From Paragyromitra xinjiangensis (Eukaryota > Ascomycota > Pezizomycetes > Pezizales > Discinaceae), in NCBI GenBank assembly GCA_038503065.1, contig JBCAMK010000001.1, forward strand, positions 2,170,001-2,234,000: a DNA stretch of 64,000 nt, in the 5' to 3' direction. The notes beneath the pieces are model-generated. The model saw nothing but the letters and a program-made list of their open reading frames with translations, did no database searches and had not been told where the DNA came from. The translations under genes were made by a program, and so were the position numbers. The stretch's first letter is position 1, and each line of letters starts with the position of its first letter. Shown here piece by piece: positions 35,952 to 47,414 of this stretch.

Positions 35952-36041
35952 TGATCGCACCAGGGGTCGAACCTGGAATCTCTTGATGTCATCACCTTGA
36001 TGGTGTCGTAGTCAAGCGCCTTGCCATTGGGCCATGCGACC
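35952..36041 (-). tRNA. tRNA-Arg (ACG), with an 18-base intron
   Basis: On the minus strand the gene reads GGTCGCATGGCCCAATGG from 36041, with anticodon ACG in the loop and TGCGATC plus discriminator A at 35952. The intron at 36005-35988 follows the base after the anticodon and is CACCATCAAGGTGATGAC, which can fold as a CACC...GGTG hairpin. Its sequence is unrelated to that of the intron at 17229-17247, though placed identically. The mature tRNA equals the copies at 17193 and 21978. Confidence 0.95.
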
Positions 36042-37614
36042 ATGATATATGAAATTGGTTATGTATGCAGGAATTGTATGAAATTTTTGGTTTCAAATTT
36101 TCTAAACCATCTCACTAGTAGTGCCTAGAATTCAGATAGCCTTCGCCCAGAAAACGAGGATCACTTTTGCGAAATTTAAAAGGCTGTTCACGATGCGGTA
36201 TGCCTCGGATCACACGACTCAAAAAACTTTCCCAGAGGCTTTTCCTCGAGGCATTGCTGGAACCTAGCTCTAGAAAAGGGTGCGATATCTCGAAACCCGG
36301 GGTATCTAGTGGCAAAATTATCTATCATCGTATATCACTCGCTCACTCGCTCTCAGGCTAACGTGATACTTAGCTATGTCAATTGATTGATTGGTTGGTT
36401 GATAAGATACATGTAGTTATGCTAAAAGAGAATGTACTCAGGGAGCTGCAGTCATAAGCGTAGATAAATACAGATGTAGGAAGTATTAGAATTGGTATGT
36501 ATTTACAGACTCACCATTACCGCAAGTATTATTGTCACCATCACTATCATCGTAAATATCAGATTGCGGTTCTCAGAATGAGATCTCAATGGCAAAGCCT
36601 CTTAGAGGTGTGAGTAAAATAACCACGTGCACTCGCAAGAGGTCTGACCCTGTCGGAAGTCCCATGAGCATTCGGTTTTTAAGTGCCTCTCAGGGCTTCT
36701 TTCCCTATACACTTCACTCGACTTCACTTATGCTCACCCCTTGATGCAGGATGGTTGCCCGAATAAATACAGCATTAAAGCCCCCTTGGGGTGTGGATGG
36801 GGTAAGTGTTCGTAAGGGGATCAACCTTGTCCGGTGATGCCTGCATCTGATTTCCGGTGGCTCGTTAATGTCTTGAAATTATGAGGATGAAAGAGGGATC
36901 TGGTTCCTATCGGTTGTCTCTTGGGGCTATCAGTCATCAAGTCCTTAGTTAATTCCTCAAAAAGCGTTTTTTTTTTAGTTTCTAGGCGCTAGGGTTGCAA
37001 GGATGGTGCTATGGTGGCGAAATCGATAAACGTGCACTTCTTTTAGAACGATCTATTATAGCTAAATAGGATGAGTTTTTAAGGGAACGATCCTATACAA
37101 TAATATATTATATGAAGAACACAATGCCTAAAGGGATCTTTTCGAAATTGGGGATATTTTCGTGAAGTAATCGGATTTTGAAAAGTTGGGTTTTGGGTGG
37201 TGATGTGGTGGGAGCACTCACTGAAAAAAGAAAAAAAAGCAGCATTTTGAAGCCTAGATCCACCCAGTACAGGGAGTGTAACGGGGTTTCCGCTCTGTGA
37301 GACCTCCTTATGCCTAACCAGAATACGATCTGAACCAGCATGATGGCGACATCATGCCTAACCCTCAAAAACGTACAGGCCCCGGTTGCATTATGGGCCA
37401 CATAGGCACACGTTTATCGATTCCCGCACTATACTAGTATTTTTTTACGGGTCTAGATGCTCTTCTTCGATATGCCTTTTAGAGCGAATGTCAAACATAT
37501 AATCAAGCTCCGATTTATTCTCACATATGCCAACCATCTTGTGAACTTGGTCGCCTCGCCCGAAATTTTGATATTAATAGCAAATGTAATAAAGACAGGT
37601 TTCGTGTATGAATT

Positions 37615-37646
<32 letters not shown>

Positions 37647-38089
37647 TAGAGACAGGTGGCATGCGGGACAGGGAGAGAAGCCACCTTATAGAAATAGCAG
37701 ATATCAGTCAACATATAGGGGCTGCGGCCACCTTTCATCACTCCATATAATTTCTACATAGAGCGTGGCCCAGTCTTCGAGGAACCAAAGATCCCGATCA
37801 ATTGCATATTAATACTATGCCAAAGTTGTATAATAAGACAAGAAAAAAACGCCGTAATTTATTGAGGAAAGTAAAAACGCCCAGCCATTTTCCCATCCAC
37901 AACTTAAGATGAACAAAAAGGGAAACATAAATTGAGGTGAGAGAAAAGGGGAAGAGATGACGCCAGTAACACAAACAAACAATATTGTATGCACCTTTCC
38001 TTCAAGCCTTTCAAAGCCTTTCAAAGCCCTTGCACCGAAATAATAGAGAGATAGGTCACGGAAGTGCCTAGCAAAACCTTGCTCTGCTC
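36042..38089. other. Gene-free stretch
   Basis: About 2 kb with no supported gene. It holds a TACATGTA palindrome (36408-36415), GATT-type repeats near 36385, and the CAAT microsatellite at 37617-37644. The last 300 bases are the 3' side of the phosphoesterase gene. Confidence 0.4.
37617..37644 (+). repeat. CAAT microsatellite, seven units
   Basis: Seven perfect tandem copies of CAAT in non-coding DNA. Confidence 0.95.
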
Positions 38090-39862
38090 CTACTCTTCTT
38101 GTTGTTGGTGTACGACAGCACCCCCTTCCACAATAATTTGTTCATCAATCCTCTTGTCAGTTTCCCCAAACTCCACCCTCTTCCACGTCGTGATCCTATC
38201 TGCCGGACTATCAATCTCAAACAACCTAACTCTCCTGTGGTACCCTTCATAACCACCATAACCTCCAAACCCGCTTCCTCCCGCATAGCACATCCAAATC
38301 TTCGGCTTATCTTCTTCCTGATCTAACATGCAGTACTCATTTGCATGGTCATGGCCAGCACTAACAACACCAACTTTGGCGCCAACGAGCACATCCTTAA
38401 ACCCGCTATTAAATCTCGGCGCAGTAGGAGGCTCGCGGTATTTTCCGACGATGGGGGCGCCGGGGGTCCGGTATTCGGGAAGTGGGATATGAATAAATGC
38501 CATATTAAGATGAACGAAGGAGTAACCAGCGGCGTGATCTTTGAGGGATGCATGCGTCTTTTTGAACCAGTCGATCTGGGGGAGTTTGACCCAGTCATAG
38601 CCACGGTAATGCTTTTCATCTGGGCTGTAAGAGTGTGTATCGAGGAAATAAATCGTGATAGCGGAATGATCGCCCCTAAAGAAAGAGAGAGTCAATACCA
38701 TCCCGAGTTTTTCAATGGGATTGGATGAACTCACTTCTGTGTCTTAACCTCTACATAATAGTTTCCAACACCACCTTCTCTCCCTTCCCGTCCCTTCTTA
38801 TCCTTGACAGTATCACCTAACGGTGGCCCCACCTCGCTGAGTGAATAGGGGAGCGTTGCTGTAAGTTTCATAATTTCTTCCCTGCTGAGATTCCCCTCGT
38901 CGTCATGATTGCCCAAAATGGTGGCGTAAGGAATTTTCCTTTTGACGAACGGTTCCGCGAACTTAAATATCGCAGACTGAGCATCGGGAGCTGTATCACC
39001 ATTAACTTGATCGCCGGACAGCACGGCAAAATCGGGCTTCTCTTCGTCTAGAATTTTGGCGATAAAGTCGAGAGTCCGGGGGTCTGCTTCACACCCAGCC
39101 ACACTGGAAGGAGGTTCTGCTTCACGACAGTAACCGGTGCCAGTGGAAAGATGAAGGTCTATCCCTTCATGTTAGGTCCTGATCTAACAGGGAATTTTCA
39201 TTTGGGAAAATAAAATAATAATTACCTGAGACCTGAATGATCTTAAATTTATGATCCTTCAACCTCAACACAGGTTTCTTGAGCTCTATTGGTGGCCCCT
39301 TCCTCAATGTAATCCTCGCATTTTCCCCCGATGTTAAGCTTCCTTCTCTCATTACCCACCCGGGCCTAACTTCCACTGCATCAGCTCCAAAAAGTAAATC
39401 AACACCAGTAACCGCATCATCAACAATCTTCGTTTGACGCTTAATCCAGATACCCCCTGGCCTCGTCTCCCACTTGATCCCATCTTCTGCAGGCGGCTCC
39501 AGCCGACCAACTCTGATATCAACCACAAGTTTTTCCCCCGCAGCTTTATCGAGCTCCTCCTCCTTCTTTCGCTTGATGTGGATGTAACCTTGCTTGACCC
39601 ATGCCTGGCTTAGGTGTACATCTTTGTTGATCCTAATCCACCCCTCTCGCGCATCCAGTGTGCAGTCAGATAATATCGCTACACGAGAGCAAGAGTGATA
39701 TGTGATGTCGGTGATAACCGAGCCAGCGTGGTGTTCTGGAAGGAGGTTGTGGAGTCGAGGGGGCAGGAGGCGATAACGGAGGTCGAGGAAGAAAATAGCT
39801 GTTACAAGGAGAACAGAAAGACATATTAACTGAATAATCGTCCGGACGATTCGGCGAGCCAT
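38090..39862 (-). CDS. Dcr2-like calcineurin-type metallophosphoesterase
   Basis: Three exons on the minus strand: 39862-39226, 39158-38735 and 38675-38090; 548 residues. An N-terminal signal anchor (IIQLICLSVLLVTAIFFLDL) places the enzyme in the secretory or vacuolar membrane. After a family-specific N-terminal domain the dinuclear metal centre appears in order: DLHLS at residues 213-217 (the Asp codon is split by intron 1), GDQVNGD, GNHDDEG, then after intron 2 GDHSAITIYFLDTHSYS, HIPLPEY and GHDHANEY. All expected Asp, Asn and His ligands are present. Intron 1 has a CTAAC branch site. Close relatives include yeast Dcr2, a phosphatase with roles in cell-cycle timing, and fungal phosphate-related phosphodiesterases. 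A CACGTG box lies 325 bases upstream of the start. Confidence 0.92.
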
Positions 39863-40435
39863 GACGGGCCGTCGTGCAATTGATGTGGTGAGAAAGGGGA
39901 TAGAACTGTCAAAGGGGCTGAAGTTCTTGAAGAAGAGTTGAGGTTACATGGAAGGGTCCTTACGACCCTTGCTTGATGCTGTCTACCGAGCCACAACCTT
40001 AAAGATCTCCGAGAGTTATCGAGCTCAGTATGGAGTTTACGTTGTATAAGTTTCTCTTCTAGTATTCATAAATTTTCATTCTATGCATATAGAGGTTCCG
40101 ATGAATGGTTACTATTGGATGAGTTGCCCCTCTGTGTTTCGTATTTCGTTATCTTCGGATCACGCGTTGGTGTTCTTGCATGCGCGCACGTGCCATTTCT
40201 CCTGGGCACCAATGACAGATTACGATGAACAAGCCTTTGCCCTTGATTTTTGGAATGGGTATCAAAACATTTTCGGTTCGAGTTTATGTACTTCTATAAA
40301 CAAGTAAAGACTTGGATATCCGCGTGGTTATCTAACAACACTAACCGGGTGCCCATCTTTGCTCTGCGCTCAAGTCTAGGCCTAATTTCGGCCCTCTCCC
40401 ACTTGTATGTAGGTTAAACAGAGCTTACTGCCCAT
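39863..40435. other. Intergenic: phosphoesterase promoter
   Basis: No gene seen. Contains the CACGTG hexamer described separately. Confidence 0.4.
40187..40192. promoter_or_regulatory. CACGTG E-box upstream of the phosphoesterase gene
   Basis: A perfect CACGTG palindrome 325 bases 5' of the phosphoesterase start. PHO4/NUC-1 type bHLH proteins bind this sequence, and such a factor is encoded at 3471-5558. One hexamer is weak evidence; other copies occur at 6718, 36624 and 54133. Confidence 0.35.
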
Positions 40436-41599
40436 CTAAGTCATCTCCTTTCTCCCCAAAACCCTCTTTTCTAAGGCATCGACCTTGTCGGTGATATCTT
40501 TGATGCCGTCCAGCGAATCTTCCCTTGCCTCCTTCTGCAGCCTGTTAATCTCATCAAACTGGGCCTTTACGAAATCCGGTATCGGGGCTTTCCCTGGCCT
40601 TTGAGTTTTATCTATAGGTTGATAATTGTAGACCACAATATCTTCCAAACACCTAGCAGCTGGGCGTTGATGCTTTTCCGATAAAACTGGTTCCCCTCCG
40701 TGGTCAGTCATTTGTAAAAACATGTTGGGGGGGGGGGGATGAGGCGAAAATTACTGATAACATCTAATGTGAATGAATCCATCGAGAAATTGCCCAATTT
40801 ATGGTACACCGAAACCTTGTCTGGCCACTCAATCGGCTTCAATCTAATATATCAGCTTACTTGCCCTTCTCTCTCTCTCTCTTATATTCGAGTAGTGTGG
40901 GCTATCATACGAATTTATAGTCTACTTTAATGCTTCTCAGGATTAGCCCTAAGCTCTTGGGCGTCCATAGTTCCGACCAAGCTTTCAAGTTGGTAGGGTC
41001 GTGATGCTTTGCAATGTTCCATGCCCAATTGATACGTGAAGACTCGGCCCAACGAGTGTATACGACGTTGTTCACATGTGCTGGAGGGAGATAAATGAGT
41101 ATTCAGTTAGTATGTAGCTGCTTGGGGCTTGGTTTTCGATGCTGTAGTCGCTGAAATGAGGTGAGAGATACCCTACGCAGAATTGTGAGATAGGTTGCGA
41201 GATCAGAGATAACAAGAATAGATAAATACCATTGAGTCCTGGACATCCAAAATTAGCATATAATTCTTTTCCCTAGGTGGAAATTTCTATTACCATATCG
41301 CCCCATACGACATTATGTCTGTACAGTCCCCTCCACTTCTCACCCGTCAGAAATCCTTCGCTGGCGGCAACATATTCCCTCCAATTCTTCGTCAAATCCT
41401 TTAGGATATCGCTCGCTTCTTTCGCCTCCTCCGTTGTCGTCCCGTGGAAGAATAGTCGGCCGAGCCTCGCTTTAGTTTCAGAGAGCCAGCGCGCGTTGTT
41501 CGACGAAGGTGCTTGCGAGGCTGTGGCGAGGTTTCGAATACTAACCTGCCTCCTCACCGCCGGTGAGAAGCGACAGGGAAGGGATCGCAGGTGAAGCAT
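40436..41599 (-). CDS. Hotdog-fold thioesterase-like protein, frame one base short at a splice junction
   Basis: Minus-strand exons: 41599-41294, 41238-41230, 41080-40911, 40836-40755 and 40686-40436. The start gives a basic mitochondrial-type presequence (MLHLRSLPCRFSPAVRRQ). Family text follows: NARWLSETKARLGRLFFHGT, GFLTGEKWRGL, VVWGDM, then the nine-base exon for Asp-Ser-Met, then HVNNVVYTRWAESSRINW, VDYKFPIEWPDKVSVYHKLG and LSEKHQRPAARCLEDIVVYN. The D-x-x-x-HVNN segment holds the probable catalytic aspartate of the 4HBT-like thioesterase group. Canonical GT...AG splicing after the nine-base exon (GTATTT at 41229) gives 818 coding bases, one short of 273 codons, and puts a stop right after the junction. 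One extra G at 41229/41230 would restore an Ala or Gly codon and a 272-residue protein. So the gene is either broken, misread by one base, or spliced in a non-standard way. Confidence 0.8.
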
Positions 41600-42856
41600 T
41601 TTTAGATATAATTCAACACGGTAAGAGCTGAGTTCTGAAAGTTGGCCTGAGGCTCCTATCAAGAATTGTGGGGAAAATGCACCTGCGAGTGCGGCTCCAT
41701 GAGTCCATGCTTGGGCCTCGGTAGAGCTTCTGGGATGTTTGCCCTAGTACACAGTTTCCCCACTCCACACTCCCGCGATGCATGTTGGCGAGCAAGTTGA
41801 CCTCCTAGACGCATGGAAGCTGTGTGGACCAGATATACGCTCCTCTCCTGGGGCCTTTCATTCTATTCCCCCTCTTCCAGTTGATAAGGTACTAGACTTG
41901 GTACGTCTACATAATCGGCTCTTATTTATTTCCCTTTATGCTAGAATATAAGACCGTAATAAATGAAAAATTAATACACATCGTAGCTTTTACTTTATAC
42001 GGTATTCTTGCGCCCCCCAAAAAAGAGAGGGACAAGAATTAGTGTTGCCTATTAAATACATCAAAGACTGCAGCAACCAACTATACATCGCTATCACGCG
42101 TAATAGACATAACTTTCTACCCTTCTTTACCTTATTAAGGACGAGTAGTACTCAGCTCAGAAAATTAAGGCATGGCCCATTAAGCTCAAGCTTTGTTTAG
42201 GCTCTCTGTGACCATCTGCTTTATGGTATTCTTCTAATTTCTCTATCATTAACATCAAATTCGAGTAACGCGGAGCGTTATCATATCTAATTCCGACACT
42301 GAAGCTCCAGCAGTTTATAGTTGTTCTTTCCGGGTCTCTGGGAGTAGCTATTGAATCTCTTCGCCTCCTTACTGCATTTCTCCATGTACCTGCCAGAATA
42401 TTCTCACGAACCTATTGCTAGTTCAGTCCACCTTCGTCCCTATAAAGCATTACACCAAAAAACCCTCGGGTTTGTTGAAAATATAGCAATCTCGATCACA
42501 AGGCCAGTGACAGCCTCGGTGCTTTTGCTGGGGTTTCTACTGTTGAGTATTACCATGCAGATGAGTACAGAGTTTAGCACTTCAGTCTTTAGTGTTAGGT
42601 TGTATACGATACCGCGCAGAGAGTGTCATATCCATATAATTGACACAAGATGAGATGATTGTTATAGATTGTATGGGAATTAAATAATACCTTCTGTTTG
42701 GAAATGATTTGTCGGTGCTGAAGGACGGGTTAGGAGGCTCCATTCCTGGGTAAGAATGCGTCGAACCACGTCATGGCACTTCCCCCACAATCTGGTGCTG
42801 CAGGTATCCCAACGTCCAACGTCAAGTCTACAAACCACCACCACACAAATTAAATC
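41600..42856. other. Divergent intergenic region
   Basis: No gene seen between the divergent thioesterase and LYR genes. Contains AT-rich sequence around 42.0-42.3 kb; an open frame at 42351-42653 lacks any domain. Confidence 0.4.
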
Positions 42857-43306
42857 ATGGCTGCTGCAAACCTTCTACGTTGCGAAGTAAAGCGGATATA
42901 TAAAGACCTTGTACGTGCTGCCTGTAAACGCAAAGGAAGCTGGATCGTTGAGCTGACCCAGGCCACTAGCTCTACATGGGGCGGGAATATCCACTAGGCT
43001 ATGACTACTTCCGGCCAAGATGCCATAATGCGTTTATGAGGAAGGCGACGCTGACGGACCCGGAGGAAATTAGGAAGGGGATTGAGAAAGCGGAGTATCT
43101 TAAGAAAGGTTTGTATTCTTTTCTTCACGGCTATTCGGGCGAATTTTCGGAGCTGATGTGGGACATGGTGCGCAGAGATCGCTGCGTTGTATGCTTTCAC
43201 GCCGACTTAGTGTTAGAGAACTACGGTGCTAACTGGTGACCGTAGGTACTACGTGAAGAAATATAGAGCACTGAATAAAGCGTACGGGGCGGCTGCTGTC
43301 CAATGA
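42857..43306 (+). CDS. LYR-motif protein, ETFRF1/LYRM5-like, with a 13-base exon
   Basis: Four exons: 42857-42910, 42970-43108, 43176-43188 (13 bases) and 43246-43306; 88 residues. LYR-motif proteins are small mitochondrial helical proteins that bind acyl-carrier protein and help assemble or regulate electron-transfer complexes. Exon 1 ends in VKRIYKDL, where IYK stands for the LYR signature; exon 2 gives [20 protein letters not shown] and [15 protein letters not shown], the pattern of the LYRM5/ETFRF1 group, whose human member regulates electron-transfer flavoprotein. The 13-base exon supplies Glu-Ile-Ala-Ala-Leu and rejoins [14 protein letters not shown], exactly the expected spacing. Without the micro-exon the frame runs into a stop. 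Introns are 59, 67 and 57 bases, the last with a GCTAAC branch site. Confidence 0.87.
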
Positions 43307-45002
43307 TATAAACCACAAGATATCGGAGGCCCTGTGCTGTGTTGTTTCCGGATCATTATCTGCTGCGGTGTGATGTGGTATGGTAGAGAGTCGTAAGTTT
43401 TCGTACGATATATTTGATGTTCTCATGGAATTGGGAAAGGGAACTCATAGTATATAATTGTTTCAGAATAAACTCAAATGTCTTCTGGGCTGCAAGGATC
43501 TTAAATTTCGAAGCAAGTGGCCCCATTTTTTTTCGCTTACATAGCTTTTCTTCGTTGTTTTTGACTTTTACATGTCCATCCAATTTTTTTCACCATCTTT
43601 TGTCTTCATCTGCTCAGAAGGCTAAGAAATCATTTTTTTGCCCAGTTCGAATGATCACATGGGTATATCTGTGGTCTTAAGTATCACTATTTCTTGTCAT
43701 GAGGTTAAAATAAACTTTGCGGGAAGTCACAATTTCAACAATGTCATTGAGTCAGGGACATCAAGGTTGATCGAAGAAATCTCCTTTCAGGCAGCTGAAG
43801 GTTCCACAGACCCAACACACCGGACCTAGTCGATCCGCCGATATTTTTTTGGTTTGAGGGTGGGTATTACATACATACGAGCTTACGGAGGGCGGACCCG
43901 AGTCTTTTTTTTTTGTTGGTGATCCTAAGCTTTAAGGGTTTGGAGTGGATGACAAGTTCCTGAGCTCATTACGCGTAAATGAGAACAGGGTCGAAGCCTG
44001 GTTGATTGAAGCATCGGGTTGGCCTTGGTTTCTTTATTCGTGTAGCGATTATGTGAGATTTTTTGTACTACTAGGTACAGCATTTAGGTATGCCTAACTG
44101 TTCATAAAGGATTCATATGGCAAGAAGATATCCGATTCGAGGGCTTCACCGGGCTCTGCCACGGAGCATCTCGTTGCGGTAGGTGAAAAACAGCCGACAG
44201 GAGGGTTGCAACTAAGACATTTCGAAGAACCCTCAAAACCTAAACGAGACGACAACAAACCCATTGTGGATCTGTCTTTTCACCCCCATACCTCAACGCC
44301 CCACTGCCACAACACCCCTCCACATCTCCAGCACCCTGAGCTTCCCCCTTCTGCAGTCCAACCCAACACCCCCGTGACACTTTACCATCGTTGGCCACTC
44401 GTTCGCCATCTCTACCCATCGAATAACCAACATCCCCTCTGCGACCCCTGTGGTACGCACTTCCATCTCTACTGCCACCACAACTTTCACCACTACCGCT
44501 GTCGTTGCCGCTCCCGATCTTTGTTAGTTGCGGTCATTCTATTTCTCCTGCTTGTCTCTCTAACTTAACTTAGTCGAGACAGTTGGCCGGAAATATTCTG
44601 ATCCCACGACCCCTCCTTACGAAAGTTAGGCCCTCAGAGTCACCCCTCCATCTCCCGTCAACCCCATCACCAGGCTCGAAGGAAATATTCACCCACGCGA
44701 CCATACGTTGTTGAAATTGGCCTTGAACGTAGGAGTAGATCACTATCTCACATTGCTACTGTAATTTGGTTTGAGGCTCTTCCGACGCCAATCGCTTTGT
44801 GGTGACAGACGAAACCGGAGGTGCAGGTGGTGCCTCTCTAAATGTTCCGACGAAGGTTACGGTCACAAGAATTAATTAGACAAACCTGAACGGGAGATCC
44901 CTTAGGATCGCTCCTATACCTCTAGAAAAAAAATAAGAAAATAGAACCTGCGCCTGCGACTGCGGATTGGTCCGACCGCCGACGCTGTCGAATACTACCC
45001 GA
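43307..45002. other. Intergenic: CCR4 promoter and long leader
   Basis: No gene seen. The C-rich stretch from 44.2 to 44.6 kb contains an open frame without domains and is better read as part of the CCR4 leader or promoter. T-rich sequence at 43.5-43.6 kb and 43.9 kb. Confidence 0.4.
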
Positions 45003-47414
45003 ATGGCAGATGGTTATGCCTATCAACAAGGGCCCTTCAATTATCCGCAACAACGACTCCGAAGAGGAACGCCCCCTCAGACCCCCTCCCCTACCCGATC
45101 CCCCGCTCCACAGTCCCCCGGAGGTTATCTATATCACCAAAGCCAACAGACCCATCCCCACGCAATGATAAATGCACAGGCCCAACGGAATTACATGCCG
45201 CAGCAAAATATGGCCAAGTTCTTTCCGATGGGACAACCGCATAACCAACAAGTGGACCATTCGGTGAATCACGTGCAGAACAATGCTGGCAATAATTCTA
45301 TGGTGGGGGGACATTCGCATTCGTACTCTGGCGGAGGGATGGGGAATCAAGCGTACAATTCACCCCAGCACGTACCAAATGGAACACCAAACAACCTTCA
45401 AGCTACATCTCAGCATTGGCAAGAGCAACAGAACCTTGTTGCAACGTCCCGAGCGTCTAGTGCACCTCACCACCACGCTCGCCAGGTAGCCTTATTGAAC
45501 AAGAACTCGAGCGCTCAGGTTACTGGTGGCGTGAATCCGAGTTCATATCAACCAGTGAACGGCCAGCACCGGAAAGATGGACCCCCAGCAGATGTATCTG
45601 AAGCTAAGAAGGGTGAAAATGGTGAAATTGAGCGCCAAGATTGGAAGGCTTTGGATTTGGGTGGGCAAGGTCTGCGTGCACTCTCCAACGCTTTATTTCA
45701 GTATACTTTTCTGGACAAGCTCTACATAAATCACAATAAGCTTACAGAGCTGCCATCCGCCATTGGACGCTTAAAGCTGCTGCAGCTTTTGGATGCGTCT
45801 GGCAACCAGCTTACCGAGCTTCCGCCGGAGTTGGGAATGTTGACTAACCTAAAGACTTTGTTCGTTTTCGATAACCAGCTTACTACTCTGCCTTATGAAT
45901 TGGGATCGTTGTATCAGTTGGAAGTGCTAGGTATCGAGGGGAATCCAATGCAAGAAGGATTGAAGCAAACCATGATCAAAGAAGGAACAAGGGCGGTGAT
46001 TATGAGCCTTCGGGAGACAATGCCAAGTACGAGCTCAAAATTTCCTACGAGAAGTGCCTTGAGTCTGTACTTAAAGAGTAACCACTTATTAACCTTCGTA
46101 TAGTTTCCCTGCCTCCCACGGAGCGAGACTGGATCGTGCTGGATGATACTACCAAGGGCGACGCAAAGGCCCAAGCGGACAAGTTTCAGGTCTTGTGTTA
46201 CAATATTCTTGCCGAAAAATATGCAACGCCAACGATGTACGGATACGCGCCGTCGTGGGTTGTTCAGTGGGACTATCGCAAGGCTATGATTAAGGATCAG
46301 TTGCTAGATTCAAAGGCAGAAATTATCTGTCTGCAGGAAGTCGACTTGGAAAGCTTCTCCGAGTATTTTATGCCTGAGATGGCCGTAGCGGAATACAAGG
46401 GTGTCTATTACCAAAAAAGTCGAGCTAAAACTATGACCGAACAAGAGAAGAAGTCAGTAGATGGGTGTGCCACTTTTTTCAAGAGTAACAAGTCAGTATT
46501 TCAATCCCAGATGAACTAGAATTAGAGAAATACAGGGTAAGATGCTGACGGTAATTTATACGGTAGGTTCATGCTTCTCGACAAACAGGTCATCGATTTT
46601 AGCTCCTCGGCGATCCAAAGAGAAGACATGAAGAAAACTGCCGACATCTATAACCGTGTCATGCCCAAGGACAATATTGCCGTGATCACCTTTCTCGAAA
46701 ACAAACAAACCGGCAGCCGCATGATCGTCGCTAACGTTCACATTTTCTGGGATCCACAATTCCGTGATGTCAAGCTCGTACAAGTCGCAATGCTCATGGA
46801 GGAGCTTACTAAATACGCCGATAAATGGGCTAAAATGCCGCGGACGAGCAACAAGATTGGAACCAACAAAAGCGAAGTACCTGATGACATGCCAGCACCT
46901 ACTTACGCAGCCGGCTCTGCAATACCATTAATCATTTGTGGTGATTTCAACTCAATAGCCGATTCAGGGGTGTACGAGTTGCTGTCGCGAGGCGCTTTGG
47001 CGAGCGATCACGATGATTTGACGGGAAGAACTTATGGAAATTTTACGAAAGATGGGATGAGCCACCCCTTCTCCCTAAAGAGCAGTTACTCAAATATCGG
47101 AGAGTTGAAATTTACGAACTATACACCGGGATTTACGGGAGTTATTGATTACGTCTGGTATACAACGAATAATCTAAATGTTTCGGGGTTGATGGGCGAT
47201 GTGGATATAGACTATTTAGCGAGGGTGCCTGGGTTTCCGAACGTTCATTTCCCTAGCGAGTAAGTTTTATGTTCTCTTCTATGAATCGAATGCATGGGTA
47301 CTAACACAAATTAGTCATATTCCTCTGCAGGCTGAGTTCACAGTCAAGCCTCCACGAAAGGAGATTGTTAAGCCACCACCACCAGATTTCGGGACTTCGT
47401 CATCACGAAAATAA
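45003..47414 (+). CDS. CCR4: CCR4 mRNA deadenylase
   Basis: Catalytic 3'-5' poly(A) exonuclease of the CCR4-NOT complex, acting on mRNA tails in the cytoplasm. Four exons: 45003-46026, 46104-46491, 46567-47259 and 47315-47414; 734 residues. The N terminus (1-200) is Gln/Asn/His/Pro-rich and disordered. Leucine-rich repeats at about 225-320 (FLDKLYINHNKLTELPSAIG, LLQLLDASGNQLTELPPELG, NLKTLFVFDNQLTTLPYELG) bind the NOT scaffold through Caf1. The endonuclease/exonuclease/phosphatase domain starts near residue 365 with FQVLCYNILAEKYATP and carries the active-site motifs CLQEVDLESF, VANVHIFWDP, IICGDFNS and, split by the last intron, FPSDHIPL. All catalytic acids and the final His are present. 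Intron 1 is needed because the frame otherwise stops before the SLPPTERDWIVLDD linker. Confidence 0.95.

Noticed and set aside
40436..40723. Stand-alone 95-residue gene on the minus strand
   Set aside because: The part from 40686 down is the last exon of the thioesterase-like gene; the preceding residues come from the intron.
44206..44568. 120-residue His/Pro-rich frame upstream of CCR4
   Set aside because: C-rich leader-like sequence with no domain and no link to the CCR4 frame.
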